A stretch of 64,000 nt of DNA, from assembly GCA_963734015.1 (NCBI GenBank), contig CAVTFG010000007.1, forward strand, positions 98,976-162,975, in the 5' to 3' direction. Of this stretch, positions 8,710 to 18,711 are shown one piece after another. The DNA is from JALZKA01 sp963734015. Its GTDB lineage: Bacteria > Actinomycetota > Thermoleophilia > Solirubrobacterales > 70-9. Every line of letters starts with the position of its first letter. Position 1 is the stretch's first letter. The translations under genes were made by a program, and so were the position numbers. The notes below the pieces were generated by a model. The model ran no database searches and was not told where the DNA came from. It saw only the letters and a list, made by a program, of their open reading frames with translations.

Positions 8710-10004
8710 GGCCGGAGCCCCTGGACGAGCCGGCGGAAATGGTCGCCGCGGGCCTCGTAGTCGCGGTAGGCGTCGAAACTCGCGCAAGCCGGGGCCAGTA
8801 GGACAGTCTGGCCGGGCTCGGCTGCGGCCGCGGCCGCGCCGAACGCCTGCTCGAGGCCGTCGCAACGCTGGACGGGCACGCCCGTCGGCGCCAGCACCGC
8901 GGCGATCGGATCGGCCGCGGGACCAGTCAGGTACGCCGCGACGGCGCGCTCGGCGACGGGCTCCGCGAGGCCCGCGAAGTCCTCACCCTTCAGCGACCCG
9001 CCGAGGATCACGTGGACGCCGCCATCGAACGAGCGGAGTGCTGCGGACGCCGCCGCCACGTTCGTCGCCTTCGAGTCGTTGACGTATGCGACGCCGCCGA
9101 CCTCCGCCACCCGCTCGAGGCGGTTGGGAAGCCCGGAGAACGAAGTGATCCCGGTCTCGGCCGAGGCGGGGTCGAGGCCCATCGCGAGCCCGGCCGCCGC
9201 GGCGAACCGCGCGTTCCGCGCGTTGTGTCCGCCGACGATCCAACCGCCGGACGGCTGGAACGGAAGCTCCGCGGTGGCGACGTCGACCTCGCGAGCCTCG
9301 CCGGGGAGCTCGAGGCCGGCGATCACGGGGTCCGAGCGGTCGACGATCGCCGTGTCACCGGCTCGCTGGCAGGCGAAGATGCGCAGCTTCGCGCCCAGGT
9401 ACTCGTCGAAGCTACGGTGGCGGTCGAGGTGGTCGGGGGTGGCGTTCAGGAGGAGCGCGCACTCCGGAGCGAAGTCGGTGGAGTCCTCGAGCTGGAAGCT
9501 GGACGCCTCGCAGATGACCGTCGCGTCCGCGTCCAGGTCGCCGACCAGCGAGGCGAGCGGCGTGCCGACGTTGCCGGCGACGGCGACCGGCTCGCCGGCC
9601 ACTCGCCACACGTGGCCGAGCAGCTCGGCGACGGTGGTCTTGCCGTTGGTGCCGGTCACCGCGACGAAGCGATTGGGGAGCAGCCGCCAGGCGAGCTCCA
9701 GCTCGCCGATGACCGGAACCCCAAGGGTGAGCGCGCGCCTGACCGCCGGCGACTCCCGGGGAACCCCCGGGCTCTTGACGACGCAGTGCGCACGCTCGAC
9801 GAGCTCTTCCCGATCACCATTCAGGTTCACTTCGACGCCGGCCTCGCGCAACCTTTCGGCGCCATCGGGTGCCCCGGCGTCGGCCCCGATCACCTCCTCC
9901 CCGCGCTCGGCGAGGAGCCGCGCGGCGGCCTGCCCCGAGCGGGCCAGGCCGACGACGAGGAACGGCCCTTCGGGCAGGGGCGGTCTCGGGTGGTGTGAAG
10001 CCAC
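8706..10004 (-). CDS. murD: UDP-N-acetylmuramoylalanine--D-glutamate ligase MurD, 432 aa
   Basis: Mur ligase adding D-Glu. N-terminal FLVVGLARSGQAAARLLAERGEEV, P-loop GTNGKTTVAELL, the central LNATPDHLDRH, and the C-terminal YVNDSKATNVAAASAALRSF with the DSKATN motif typical of MurD. The ORF continues upstream, but the GTG at 10004 gives the expected N-terminus and lies just inside the divergent spacer to the SRPBCC gene. Because a gene on the other strand separates it from mraY, murD-ftsW-murG-murC-murB-ftsQ must start from a promoter near 10005-10060. I see no clear hexamers in that short stretch. Confidence 0.95.
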   Translation of the reverse strand: MASHHPRPPLPEGPFLVVGLARSGQAAARLLAERGEEVIGADAGAPDGAERLREAGVEVNLNGDREELVERAHCVVKSPGVPRESPAVRRALTLGVPVIGELELAWRLLPNRFVAVTGTNGKTTVAELLGHVWRVAGEPVAVAGNVGTPLASLVGDLDADATVICEASSFQLEDSTDFAPECALLLNATPDHLDRHRSFDEYLGAKLRIFACQRAGDTAIVDRSDPVIAGLELPGEAREVDVATAELPFQPSGGWIVGGHNARNARFAAAAGLAMGLDPASAETGITSFSGLPNRLERVAEVGGVAYVNDSKATNVAAASAALRSFDGGVHVILGGSLKGEDFAGLAEPVAERAVAAYLTGPAADPIAAVLAPTGVPVQRCDGLEQAFGAAAAAAEPGQTVLLAPACASFDAYRDYEARGDHFRRLVQGLRP

Positions 10005-10061
10005 ATGCCTAGGTTCGCCCTGTGCGGGCGGCACCCTGCGCGGCCGGGATAACCTCGCTGT

Positions 10062-10475
10062 GTGTTCGAGGCGGTCCACTCCGAACGCTCCAGCGCGCCG
10101 CCCGCGGCCGTCTGGGCGCTCTGGGCCGACGCCTCGCGCTGGCCCGAGTGGAACGAGCAGCTCGAGTCGGGCGAGCTCGAGGGCGAACTCGCGGTCGGGA
10201 CCGGCGCCACCGTCAAGTTCAAGCGCGGCGGCAAGATGAAGTTCACGGTCCTCGAGGTCGAGCCCGAGCGCCTCTTCGTCGACGAGGCCAAGTTCCCGGG
10301 CTGTCGCTTCGGCCACGAGCACCGGGTCGAGCCCGCCGGCTCGGGCAGCGAGATCACCCACCGCCTCTACCTGAAGGGCGCCACCTCCGGCCTGTTCTCC
10401 CGCCTCCTCGGCCGCAAGCGGATGGAGAAGTCGGTGGAGGGTTTCGTGGAGCGCGAGCGCGAGCTGGCGGAGTAG
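10062..10475 (+). CDS. SRPBCC (START-like) ligand-binding protein, 137 aa, inserted in the dcw cluster
   Basis: Polyketide-cyclase/START-like fold: N-terminal FEAVHSERSSAPPAAVWALWADASRWPEWNEQ, a beta-sheet core and a long C-terminal amphipathic helix (GRKRMEKSVEGFVERERELAE). No catalytic motif can be named; members bind hydrophobic ligands. It uses a GTG start 57 bases from the divergent murD start, and its stop is three bases from the convergent mraY stop. It thus interrupts the otherwise uninterrupted minus-strand cell-wall operon. Base composition matches its neighbours, so there is no compositional sign of recent transfer. Confidence 0.85.
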   Translation: MFEAVHSERSSAPPAAVWALWADASRWPEWNEQLESGELEGELAVGTGATVKFKRGGKMKFTVLEVEPERLFVDEAKFPGCRFGHEHRVEPAGSGSEITHRLYLKGATSGLFSRLLGRKRMEKSVEGFVERERELAE

Positions 10476-10478
10476 CGC

Positions 10479-11489
10479 TCAGCCCAGCGAGTTCTGGAAC
10501 AGCGTGTAGCCGATTCCGGCGCACACGGCGGCGACGATCCAGAAGCGCAGCATGATCTTCGTCTCGGACCAGGCGAGGAGCTCGAAGTGGTGGTGCACCG
10601 GGGCCATCAGGAAGACCCGGCGGCGTGTGAGCTTGAAGAAGATCACCTGGATCGCGACCGACAGCGCCTCGATCACGAAGATCCCGCCGAGGACGATGAG
10701 GAGCAGCTCGGTCTGGGTCATGACCGCCATAGCCCCGATCGCTCCACCTAAGCCGAGCGAGCCGGTATCGCCCATGAAGATCGAGGCGGGGAACGCGTTG
10801 AACCACAGGAACCCGACCGAGGCGCCCACGAGGCAGGCCGAGAGGATCGCGAGCCCCTCCTGACCGCTCGTGATCGTGATCGCGGTGAAGGCGAGGAACA
10901 CGATCGCGCACGAGCCCGCCGCCAGTCCGTCGAGCCCGTCGGTGAGATTCACGGCGTTCGAAGCCCCGGCGATCACCAGGAACACGAAGACCACGTAGGC
11001 GATCGGCCCGACGTCCAGCTCGCCGCCGAAGATGCGCGACTGGATCTGCGTCTCGAGACCGATCTCCTCGGTGGCGACGTACCAAAGGCCGACTGCCAGG
11101 GCGATCTGGGCCAGCAGCTTGTAGCGGGCGGAAAGGCCGAGCGAGCGGCGCTTGGTGATCTTGATGACGTCGTCGGCGAAGCCGATCGCCGCACACCCCA
11201 GGCCGACCCCGAAGACGGCGAGGCTCTCGGTGTCGCGGTCGGACAACACGAGGTACGGGACCGCGATCCCGAGGAACAGGATCAACCCGCCCATCGTCGG
11301 CGTGCCCGCCTTCGCGTGATGCTCCTGCGGGCCTTCCTCGCGGATCTGCTGCCCGAACTCCTTCACGCCCAGGAACTCGATGAACTTCGGCCCGACGAAG
11401 ATCGTGATCAGCATCGCCGCCATGCCCGCGATCAGGACCTCGCCACGGTCGATGAGATCCGCGCCCGGGATCTGAGCGAGCTCAACCAT
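10479..11489 (-). CDS. mraY: Phospho-N-acetylmuramoyl-pentapeptide-transferase MraY, 336 aa
   Basis: Integral membrane enzyme making lipid I from UDP-MurNAc-pentapeptide and undecaprenyl phosphate. About ten membrane helices; Mg-binding acidic motifs GFADDVIKI and NLTDGLDGLAAG, plus the C-terminal MAPVHHHFELLAWSETKIMLRFW signature. The ATG at 11489 overlaps the murF stop by eight bases (ATGGTTGA), so the upstream extension of the ORF is ignored. Length is slightly below the E. coli enzyme, as usual in Gram-positives. It meets the SRPBCC gene tail to tail. Confidence 0.96.
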   Translation of the reverse strand: MVELAQIPGADLIDRGEVLIAGMAAMLITIFVGPKFIEFLGVKEFGQQIREEGPQEHHAKAGTPTMGGLILFLGIAVPYLVLSDRDTESLAVFGVGLGCAAIGFADDVIKITKRRSLGLSARYKLLAQIALAVGLWYVATEEIGLETQIQSRIFGGELDVGPIAYVVFVFLVIAGASNAVNLTDGLDGLAAGSCAIVFLAFTAITITSGQEGLAILSACLVGASVGFLWFNAFPASIFMGDTGSLGLGGAIGAMAVMTQTELLLIVLGGIFVIEALSVAIQVIFFKLTRRRVFLMAPVHHHFELLAWSETKIMLRFWIVAAVCAGIGYTLFQNSLG

Positions 11490-12832
11490 TGCGCTTGGCC
11501 ACCAGGCCATCCGTGAACGCCTCGAGGCCAATCGACCTCGAGCCCTTCACCAGGACCGCGTCGCCGGTCGCGATGAGCTCGTCGGCCAGCGCGATCGCCT
11601 CCGCCGGCCCTGGCGCCCACTCGTCCGGCGCGTAGTCACGGGCGAGCTCGCCGACGCCGATGATCGGGCCGATCCCGAGCCCGCGCGCCAAGGCGCCGAC
11701 CTCACGGTGGTAATCGGCCTCGGCGGGCCCCAGCTCGGCCATGCCGCCGAGCACCGCCACGTGCCGGCCCTCCGCGGGCATCGCGGCGAGGCTTTCGAGC
11801 GCCGCGCGCATCGAGATCGGGTTGGCGTTGTAACAGTCGTTCACGAGTTCGATGCCGCCCGGCAGCTCCAAACGCTCACCGCGCAGGCGCGAGAAGGTTA
11901 TGTCCGGCGCCCGACGTGCCAACTGCTCCGGCGTCGCCTCCAGTGCCACGCCGACCGCGATCGCGGCCAGCGCGTTGGTCAGGTTGTGGGCTTCCGGAAA
12001 CGGGAACACGAACGGCTGCTCGCCCACGGGGGTCGCGACCAGCGCCTCGGTCGTGCAGCGCCGAGACATGCGACGACAGGGCGTGCACGTCGCCACCGGG
12101 GCCGAAGGTGAGCGTGCGCAGCGTGTCCGCCAGATGCGGCTCGAGGGCTTCGGCGTCGACCGGCACGATCGCGAGTCCCTGCTCCCCGAGCCCCTGCAGC
12201 AGCTCGGCCTTGGCCTCCGCGATCGCCTCGAGCGTTCCCAGCAGCTCCAGGTGGACCGGGCCGACGTTCGTGATCACGCCGATGTCGGGCTCGGCGATCT
12301 CGCACAGCTCGGCGATCTGCCCCATGCCGCGCATCGCCATCTCCAACACCAGGACCTCGGTCCCCGGGTCCGCGTCCAGGATCGCGAGGGGCAGGCCCAC
12401 CTCCGTGTTGAAGTTCTCCGGGCTGGCGTGCACCCGGAAGGGCAGCACCGCGTGGACGATGTCCTTCACGGAGGTCTTCCCGGTCGACCCGGTGATCCCG
12501 ACCACCCGGCACCCGAGCTCGCGCCGCCACTCCCGCGCCAGGGCCTGCAGCGACGCGAGCGGGTCATCGCTCGCGAACACCCAACCGGCGGCTGCGTCGG
12601 CCAGCCCCGCGGCATGGCGAGCGCCCGCGATCACACCCCAGGCTCCGGCCTCGAGGGCGCCGCCCGCGAACTCGCCGCCGTCGGCATTCGCCCCCGGGAG
12701 CCCGAAGAACAGATCGCCGGCGGCGACCCGCCGGGAGTCCACCTCGGCCCGCGCGGGCCGCCCGCCCTCGCCCTCGCGCACGACCTCCAGGCCGCCGGCT
12801 TCGGCGATCCGCTCCGGGGCGAGCTCGATCAT
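11482..12832 (-). CDS. murF: UDP-MurNAc-tripeptide--D-Ala-D-Ala ligase MurF, with one +1 frameshift
   Basis: Adds D-Ala-D-Ala to complete the pentapeptide. The N-terminal part (from 12832) has GDLFFGLPGANADGGEF, P-loop GITGSTGKTSVKDIV and EMAMRGMGQIAELCEIAEPDIGVITNVGPVHLE. The C-terminal part is in the next frame and resumes with VATPVGEQPFVFPFPEAHNLTNALAA, ELVNDCYNANPISM and VLGGMAELG. The frames join around 12045-12065; removing one base there gives a continuous protein of about 449 residues, the normal size. Since murF is essential and all motifs are intact, an inserted base in the assembly is more likely than a dead gene. The ATG lies seven bases after the murE stop. Confidence 0.9.
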
Positions 12833-12839
12833 CGAGCCT

Positions 12840-14339
<1,500 letters not shown>

Positions 14340-14355
14340 CGGTGCGATTCTAGGT

Positions 14356-14400
14356 CCCTGCCGGGAGGGCAAATCCGGTTTCGCGCCTTACGTCGCTCAT
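14356..14400. repeat. Intergenic repeat family A, copy 1 (ftsI-murE gap)
   Basis: A 45-base unit beginning CCCTGCCGGGAGGGC and ending in a TTTCGCGCCTTRCGTCGCTCAT block (plus-strand reading). The same unit occurs at 16807-16920 (two copies) and, with a diverged first half, at 40501-40557. Read on the minus strand it opens a short frame MSDVRRETGFALPAGT that stops eight bases before the murE start. Confidence 0.75.
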
Positions 14401-14440
14401 GAGATACCTGGCGGGGCCGTGGCGGCGGCCGCCGCTCTCC

Positions 14441-16126
14441 TCAGGGCGTCGTCGCCGAGTTGTCCGCCGCCACACCCAGGTGCGGTAGCGCGAACTTCGC
14501 GATCTCGCCGAAAGCCGGCGCCGCGACGGTCCCGCCGTAGTGGCTGCCGTACGGCGGGTTGTCGACCACGACCGAGACCAGCAAGCGCGGATCCTCGGCC
14601 GGGGCGAAGCCGACGAACGAGCCGACGTACTCGGTCTCGGAGTAGGTCCCGTCCACGACCTTCTGGGCGGTTCCGGTCTTGCCCGCGAGGACGTACCCGG
14701 GGACCTGCACGGAGGCGGTGCCGCCGGGCTCGAGGACTCCCTCGAGCATCTCGCGCAGGCGGGCGGAGTTCTTTTCGGAGATCACCCGCTCGCCCGAGTC
14801 GGTCGGGGTCGGCTCGCCGTCCTCCTCCAGGATCAGCTTGGGCGTTCGCAGGACGCCGCCGTTTGCGATCGCGGCGAAGGCGCTCGCCATCTGGATCGGG
14901 GTCACGGCGAGGCCCTGACCGATCGGCAGGTTGCCCATGCTCGAGCCCGAGTACTCATCCGGCGACAGGACTATGCCCTGTTCCTCGCCCGGGAAGTCGA
15001 TGCCGGTCGGTTCGCCGAACCCGAAGGCGCGGATCCAGTTGTCGAAGGCGTCGTCCCCGCGTTCGCGGTTCAGCTCCAGCCCGATCGTCACCGCACCGAC
15101 GTTGGAGGACTGAGCGAGGATGTCGGCGACGGTCAGGGTCGCCGGGCCGCGCGGGTGGGCCTCCTCGATCGTCCGGTCGGCGACCGTGATCGTCGGCGCC
15201 AGCCCGAACGGCGTCGAGGGCTTGACGAGACCCTCCTCCAGCGCGCCCGCGACCGTGAACGCCTTGAAGGTCGAACCGGGCTCGAACGTGAAACTCGTGG
15301 CCATGTTCTGGAGGTCCTCGGGCTCGGACTCGTCGAGCGCGTACGGATCGACGCCGGGCCAATTCGCCATCGCCAGCACCTCGGAGGTGCGCGGGTCCAT
15401 GACGATCGCGGTCGCCCCGTCGGGGTCGTACGTCTCGCCGATCTCGTTGATCACGCGCTCGGTGGTCGCCTGGATCGCGGCATCGAGCGTCAGCCTGATG
15501 TCGGACCCCCCGGCCGCGGCGGCGATCGTGTCGCGCTCGAGCTCGTCGCCCAGCGCGTCGCGGGTGATCTCCCGCTCCCCGTCGCTTCCGTGGAGGATCT
15601 CTTCCTCGGATGCCTCGAGCCCGGTCAGACCCTGGTTGTCGATGCCGGCCGTTCCGATCACCTGCGACGCGAGCTCGCCCTCTGGGTAGATCCGGCGGCT
15701 GTCGGGCAGGAGGCCGATGCCGGCGAGCTTCAGCTTCTCGATCCTCTCCGCGGTCGGCAGATCGACCTTGCGGGCCAGGTACTCGAAGCCGGAATCCGGG
15801 TCCGCCAGCTGTTCGAGCAACTTGTTCTGATCGACGCCGAGGACGCCCGCAAGCTCGGCGGCGGCCGCCGGTGGATCCTCGACCTGATACGGCGTCGCGA
15901 ACACGCTCACCGCCTCCTCCGAGAGCGCCAGCGCCTTGCCGTTGCGGTCGAGAATCGCTCCGCGGACACCCGGGACCATCACCGTCTCGGTCTGCTGGCT
16001 GTGGGCGTCGGCCCGGTATCCGGATCCCTCCACCGCCTGCAGCCAGGTTGCGCGAATCAGGACCAGGACGAGAAGCGCGACGAACGAGGCAAAGAGGAGG
16101 CCGAGTCTGCGGTCAATCAGGTTCAC
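14441..16126 (-). CDS. ftsI: Septal transpeptidase FtsI / penicillin-binding protein 3, 561 aa
   Basis: Class B PBP cross-linking septal peptidoglycan. One N-terminal membrane helix (8-28), dimerisation domain starting at MVPGVRGAILDRNGKALA, and a transpeptidase domain with SxxK as STFK at 285-288, SSN at 340-342 and KTGTAQ near residue 490. Length and order are normal; no PASTA domains follow. The GTG start overlaps the ftsL stop by four bases (GTGA). Confidence 0.96.
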   Translation of the reverse strand: MNLIDRRLGLLFASFVALLVLVLIRATWLQAVEGSGYRADAHSQQTETVMVPGVRGAILDRNGKALALSEEAVSVFATPYQVEDPPAAAAELAGVLGVDQNKLLEQLADPDSGFEYLARKVDLPTAERIEKLKLAGIGLLPDSRRIYPEGELASQVIGTAGIDNQGLTGLEASEEEILHGSDGEREITRDALGDELERDTIAAAAGGSDIRLTLDAAIQATTERVINEIGETYDPDGATAIVMDPRTSEVLAMANWPGVDPYALDESEPEDLQNMATSFTFEPGSTFKAFTVAGALEEGLVKPSTPFGLAPTITVADRTIEEAHPRGPATLTVADILAQSSNVGAVTIGLELNRERGDDAFDNWIRAFGFGEPTGIDFPGEEQGIVLSPDEYSGSSMGNLPIGQGLAVTPIQMASAFAAIANGGVLRTPKLILEEDGEPTPTDSGERVISEKNSARLREMLEGVLEPGGTASVQVPGYVLAGKTGTAQKVVDGTYSETEYVGSFVGFAPAEDPRLLVSVVVDNPPYGSHYGGTVAAPAFGEIAKFALPHLGVAADNSATTP

Positions 16127-16806
16127 GGAGTGATCCCGCCGGCCGTGGGCGCCGTCGCGGCCGGCGCAGGCGGCGCGGCGGTCTCAGCCGGAACCGTGGT
16201 CTCGGTGGGCGCGACAGGGGTGACCGACTCGGTCGGAACCGCGGTTTCGGTGCTCTCGGGAAGGACGGGAGCGACGGGGGGCGCGGGCGGCACGTACTCA
16301 CTGCCGATCGTAATCGCGCCCTGGCCGAGGCGATCGGCGGCGGCCGCGGCGTCTCCCGGCTTGGGCTCGAGGTAGCGGATCGCACCGGGCTCCGGCACGA
16401 TGAGCCCGAGGCGGTCGGCGGCGCCCTGAACGCGCTCGTTGGACAGTCCGGCTTCGATCTCGGCGCGCAACGTGGAGTTCTCCTGCAGCAGCTCGTCCGA
16501 GAGCGCCGCGGTCTTGCTCGAGGACGCGCTGAAGCTGAGGGCGAAGACGTTGAGGGCCACGATCCCCACGAGGAGCGAACCCAGGAGCCCGATCCAAAGG
16601 CGGCTGCGCGTCAACCGCAGGACGACGCCCGAGTCGGCGATGCCGCCCACGGCGACGGCTGTCCGGCCCACGGCGACCGGGACGAGCCGCGGCCCGGGAC
16701 GCGGAGCGGGGCGCGGGGCGCGCCGAGGCGCCGGCCTGGCGGCGCGGGCCGCTGCGGTGCGGCGAGCGCGCGGTGGCGCCTTGCGTGCTGTTGCAGCGGC
16801 GGGCAT
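16123..16806 (-). CDS. ftsL: FtsL-like bitopic division protein with long Pro/Thr-rich tail, 227 aa
   Basis: Position between rsmH and ftsI and the architecture identify it; the sequence itself is poorly conserved, as always for FtsL. A basic Arg/Ala/Pro-rich cytoplasmic tail (about 1-65) precedes one membrane helix (about 78-98) and a coiled-coil segment (ASSSKTAALSDELLQENSTLRAEIEAGLSNE), then RLGLIVPEPGAIRYLEPKPGD, typical of FtsL/FtsB septum formers. The last 50 residues are an unusual extracytoplasmic Thr/Val/Pro/Ala-rich tail. The frame is open upstream to an ATG at 16920 that overlaps the rsmH stop (TGATG); that start would add a peptide encoded by two repeat units. Confidence 0.8.
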   Translation of the reverse strand: MPAAATARKAPPRARRTAAARAARPAPRRAPRPAPRPGPRLVPVAVGRTAVAVGGIADSGVVLRLTRSRLWIGLLGSLLVGIVALNVFALSFSASSSKTAALSDELLQENSTLRAEIEAGLSNERVQGAADRLGLIVPEPGAIRYLEPKPGDAAAAADRLGQGAITIGSEYVPPAPPVAPVLPESTETAVPTESVTPVAPTETTVPAETAAPPAPAATAPTAGGITP

Positions 16807-16920
16807 CAAGACCAATTCCCTGCCGGGAGGGCGATGTTGGTTTCGCGCCTTGCGTCGCTCATCAGACAAGACCAATTCCCTGCCGGGAGGGCAATTGGTT
16901 TCGCGCCTTGCGTCGCTCAT
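16807..16920. repeat. Intergenic repeat family A, two tandem copies (rsmH-ftsL gap)
   Basis: Two near-identical units (about 16807-16862 and 16867-16920) fill the space between rsmH and ftsL. Each carries AAGACCAATTCCCTGCC, then GGGAGGGC, and ends with the TTTCGCGCCTTGCGTCGCTCAT block. On the minus strand they are an open frame, in phase with ftsL, starting MSDARRETN at an ATG that overlaps the rsmH stop codon and repeating PPGRELVL twice. Confidence 0.85.
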
Positions 16921-17903
16921 CAGACATCCCCGTTCGGCGCGGAGCCTCGGCCTTCCTGCGCGGCAAGCTTTACCGCCACGCGTAGATGCGCCGAGCGTGA
17001 CCGCGGATTCGACTCCATCTCGGCGGCGGTGGGTGCCACCGCGCGCTTCGTGAGGAGCTCGGCCTCGGGCTCGTGCCCGCACTGACAGACCGGCAGCTCG
17101 GGCGGGCAGATGCAGCCCTGCGCACGGTCCGCCAGAAACCGCTTCACTGGGCGATCCTCGAGCGAATGGAAGCTGATGGCGCCGAAGCGCCCGCCGACCC
17201 GCAGCAGGCTCCAGGCGGCCGGGAGCGCTCGGCCGAGCGAATCGAGCTCGCCGTTGACGGCGATCCGCAGCGCCTGGAAGCTCCGCTTCGCGGGATGCCC
17301 CCGTCCGAAGCGGTACGCCGGCGGCACCGCGTCGCGGATGACGTCGACGAGCTCGGCGGTGGTCTCGAACGGCCGCCGGGCAACGATCTCGCGCGCGATC
17401 GAGCGGGCGTGACGCTCCTCGCCGTAGTCGCGCAGGACCTGGGCGATGCGGTTCTCCGGCCATTCGTTTACGAGCTCGCGCGCACTAAACGGCGCGCCGG
17501 GGTCCATCCGCATGTCGAGCGGGGCGTCGTACGAGTACGAGAACCCGCGCTCCCACGCGTCGAGCTGCATCGAGGAGATCCCGAGGTCCATGTAGACGAT
17601 GTCGGCGATCACGCCCTCGCGGGCGAGCTCGTCCAGCCCGTCGGCGAAGTCCGCGCGAATGAACCGCGCCTGGCAGCCCAGCTCGCCCTGAATCTCGGCG
17701 AACCGCTCGGCAGCGGAGGGGTCGCGGTCGATGCAAACCAGCGTGCCCGTCGGGCCGAGGCGCTCGGCAATCAGCCGGGCGTGACCGCCGCCGCCGAACG
17801 TGCAATCGACCGCCAACTCGCCCGGCTGCGGACCGGTGAGCGCGATCAGCTCAGGCGCAAGGACTGGGACGTGCTCGGTCGGCATGTAAATCAGTGTGGC
17901 CAT
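16920..17903 (-). CDS. rsmH: 16S rRNA (cytosine-1402-N4)-methyltransferase RsmH, 327 aa
   Basis: SAM-dependent methyltransferase for m4C1402 in the ribosomal decoding centre, classically the second dcw gene. Motifs: EHVPVLAPELI, the SAM loop VDCTFGGGGHARLI, IVYMDLGISSMQLDAWERGFSY, FGRGHPAKRSFQALRIAVN and GAISFHSLEDRPVKRF, with a Cys-rich loop CICPPELPVCQCGH near residue 270. An ATG at 17885 (MPTEHVPVL) is an equally good start and matches the usual N-terminus. Confidence 0.97.
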   Translation of the reverse strand: MATLIYMPTEHVPVLAPELIALTGPQPGELAVDCTFGGGGHARLIAERLGPTGTLVCIDRDPSAAERFAEIQGELGCQARFIRADFADGLDELAREGVIADIVYMDLGISSMQLDAWERGFSYSYDAPLDMRMDPGAPFSARELVNEWPENRIAQVLRDYGEERHARSIAREIVARRPFETTAELVDVIRDAVPPAYRFGRGHPAKRSFQALRIAVNGELDSLGRALPAAWSLLRVGGRFGAISFHSLEDRPVKRFLADRAQGCICPPELPVCQCGHEPEAELLTKRAVAPTAAEMESNPRSRSAHLRVAVKLAAQEGRGSAPNGDV

Positions 17904-17922
17904 CGTCGGTTGCGGTCCCCGC

Positions 17923-18375
17923 TCACCCGTTGTCCCGGGGCCAGTCCGCGGCTGCGAGCTCCTCGGCGACGGCGCTGGCCTTGGCGTCCATCTCCTCCGA
18001 ATGCTCGGCCCAGCGCTCGGGACTCCACACCTCGAGGTGATCGTCGGCCCCCACCACGACGCAGGACCCGGCGAGGTCGCCGTGCTCGATCAGGTGCTTC
18101 GCGAGGCGCAGGCGCCCGGCGGAGTCGAGGGTCTCGTCCTCGGCGTTGGCGTGGAAGCGGCGCCGCAACATGCGTGCGTTGCTCGAGAGTGGGTTCAGCC
18201 CGGAGAGGATGTGCTTCGCGAAGTCGTCGAAGCCGTCGTGCGGCCAGATCTCGACGCACGGGTCGAGGCCGGCGACGAGGACGGCGCCGTCGGCTAGCTG
18301 CGCCCGAAGCCTCGAGGGGATCGTCAGGCGATCCTTCGCGTCGAGACTGTGCTCGTGCTGGCCGCGGAAGGCCAA
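17923..18375 (-). CDS. mraZ: Transcriptional regulator MraZ, 150 aa
   Basis: AbrB/SpoVT-fold DNA-binding protein that heads the dcw cluster and represses it. Two duplicated swapped-hairpin domains are seen: FRGQHEHSLDAKDRLTIPSRLR at 3-24 and ANAEDETLDSAGRLRLAKHLIEHGDL near 76-101. Ends about 20 bases before rsmH. Three direct GTGG-type repeats at a 10-base period lie about 120 bases upstream, matching the known autoregulatory binding pattern. Confidence 0.97.
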   Translation of the reverse strand: MAFRGQHEHSLDAKDRLTIPSRLRAQLADGAVLVAGLDPCVEIWPHDGFDDFAKHILSGLNPLSSNARMLRRRFHANAEDETLDSAGRLRLAKHLIEHGDLAGSCVVVGADDHLEVWSPERWAEHSEEMDAKASAVAEELAAADWPRDNG

Positions 18376-18492
18376 GGTCTTCGTCCTCTCTCCTCGAATG
18401 GTGTGCGGTTGAAGTGCTTGGCTGCCCCAGGAGACTTCGGGCCGGAGTGGTGAGGTGGGAGGAGCCTCGCCACCCCGGCCCTCTGGTCAACT

Positions 18493-18522
18493 TGGGCGCC
18501 ACGGTAACCCACAACGCCCCAC
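18493..18522 (-). promoter_or_regulatory. Predicted MraZ-binding boxes upstream of mraZ
   Basis: On the minus strand three decamers follow each other without gaps: GTGGGGCGTT, GTGGGTTACC, GTGGCGCCCA (18522 down to 18493). MraZ is known to bind direct TGGGN repeats spaced by about 10 bases in front of its own gene, so these are the likely operator. The third box is weaker (TGGC). The 18376-18711 gap otherwise holds the mraZ leader and the upstream region of the divergent gene; no other feature is seen. Confidence 0.65.
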
Positions 18523-18711
18523 TTCGCAACACCATTCTGCTCAGAGCATTCGACTCGCTCCGTCGGACGGAACTGCTACCCGCCGCCGGTTGACCGCCTT
18601 TATGGCTTGTCAATGGGAGTTTGCGACCGCACGGAGGACTCCGGCGGATGCGTTCGAAGGGCCCGCGGATTGCAAGGCGGGTTGCAGCAAGCGGGTAGGC
18701 TGCCCGCCGCG

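Noticed and set aside
10005..10361. N-terminal extension of murD
   Set aside because: It would be antisense to the SRPBCC gene; the GTG at 10004 gives the standard Mur-ligase N-terminus.
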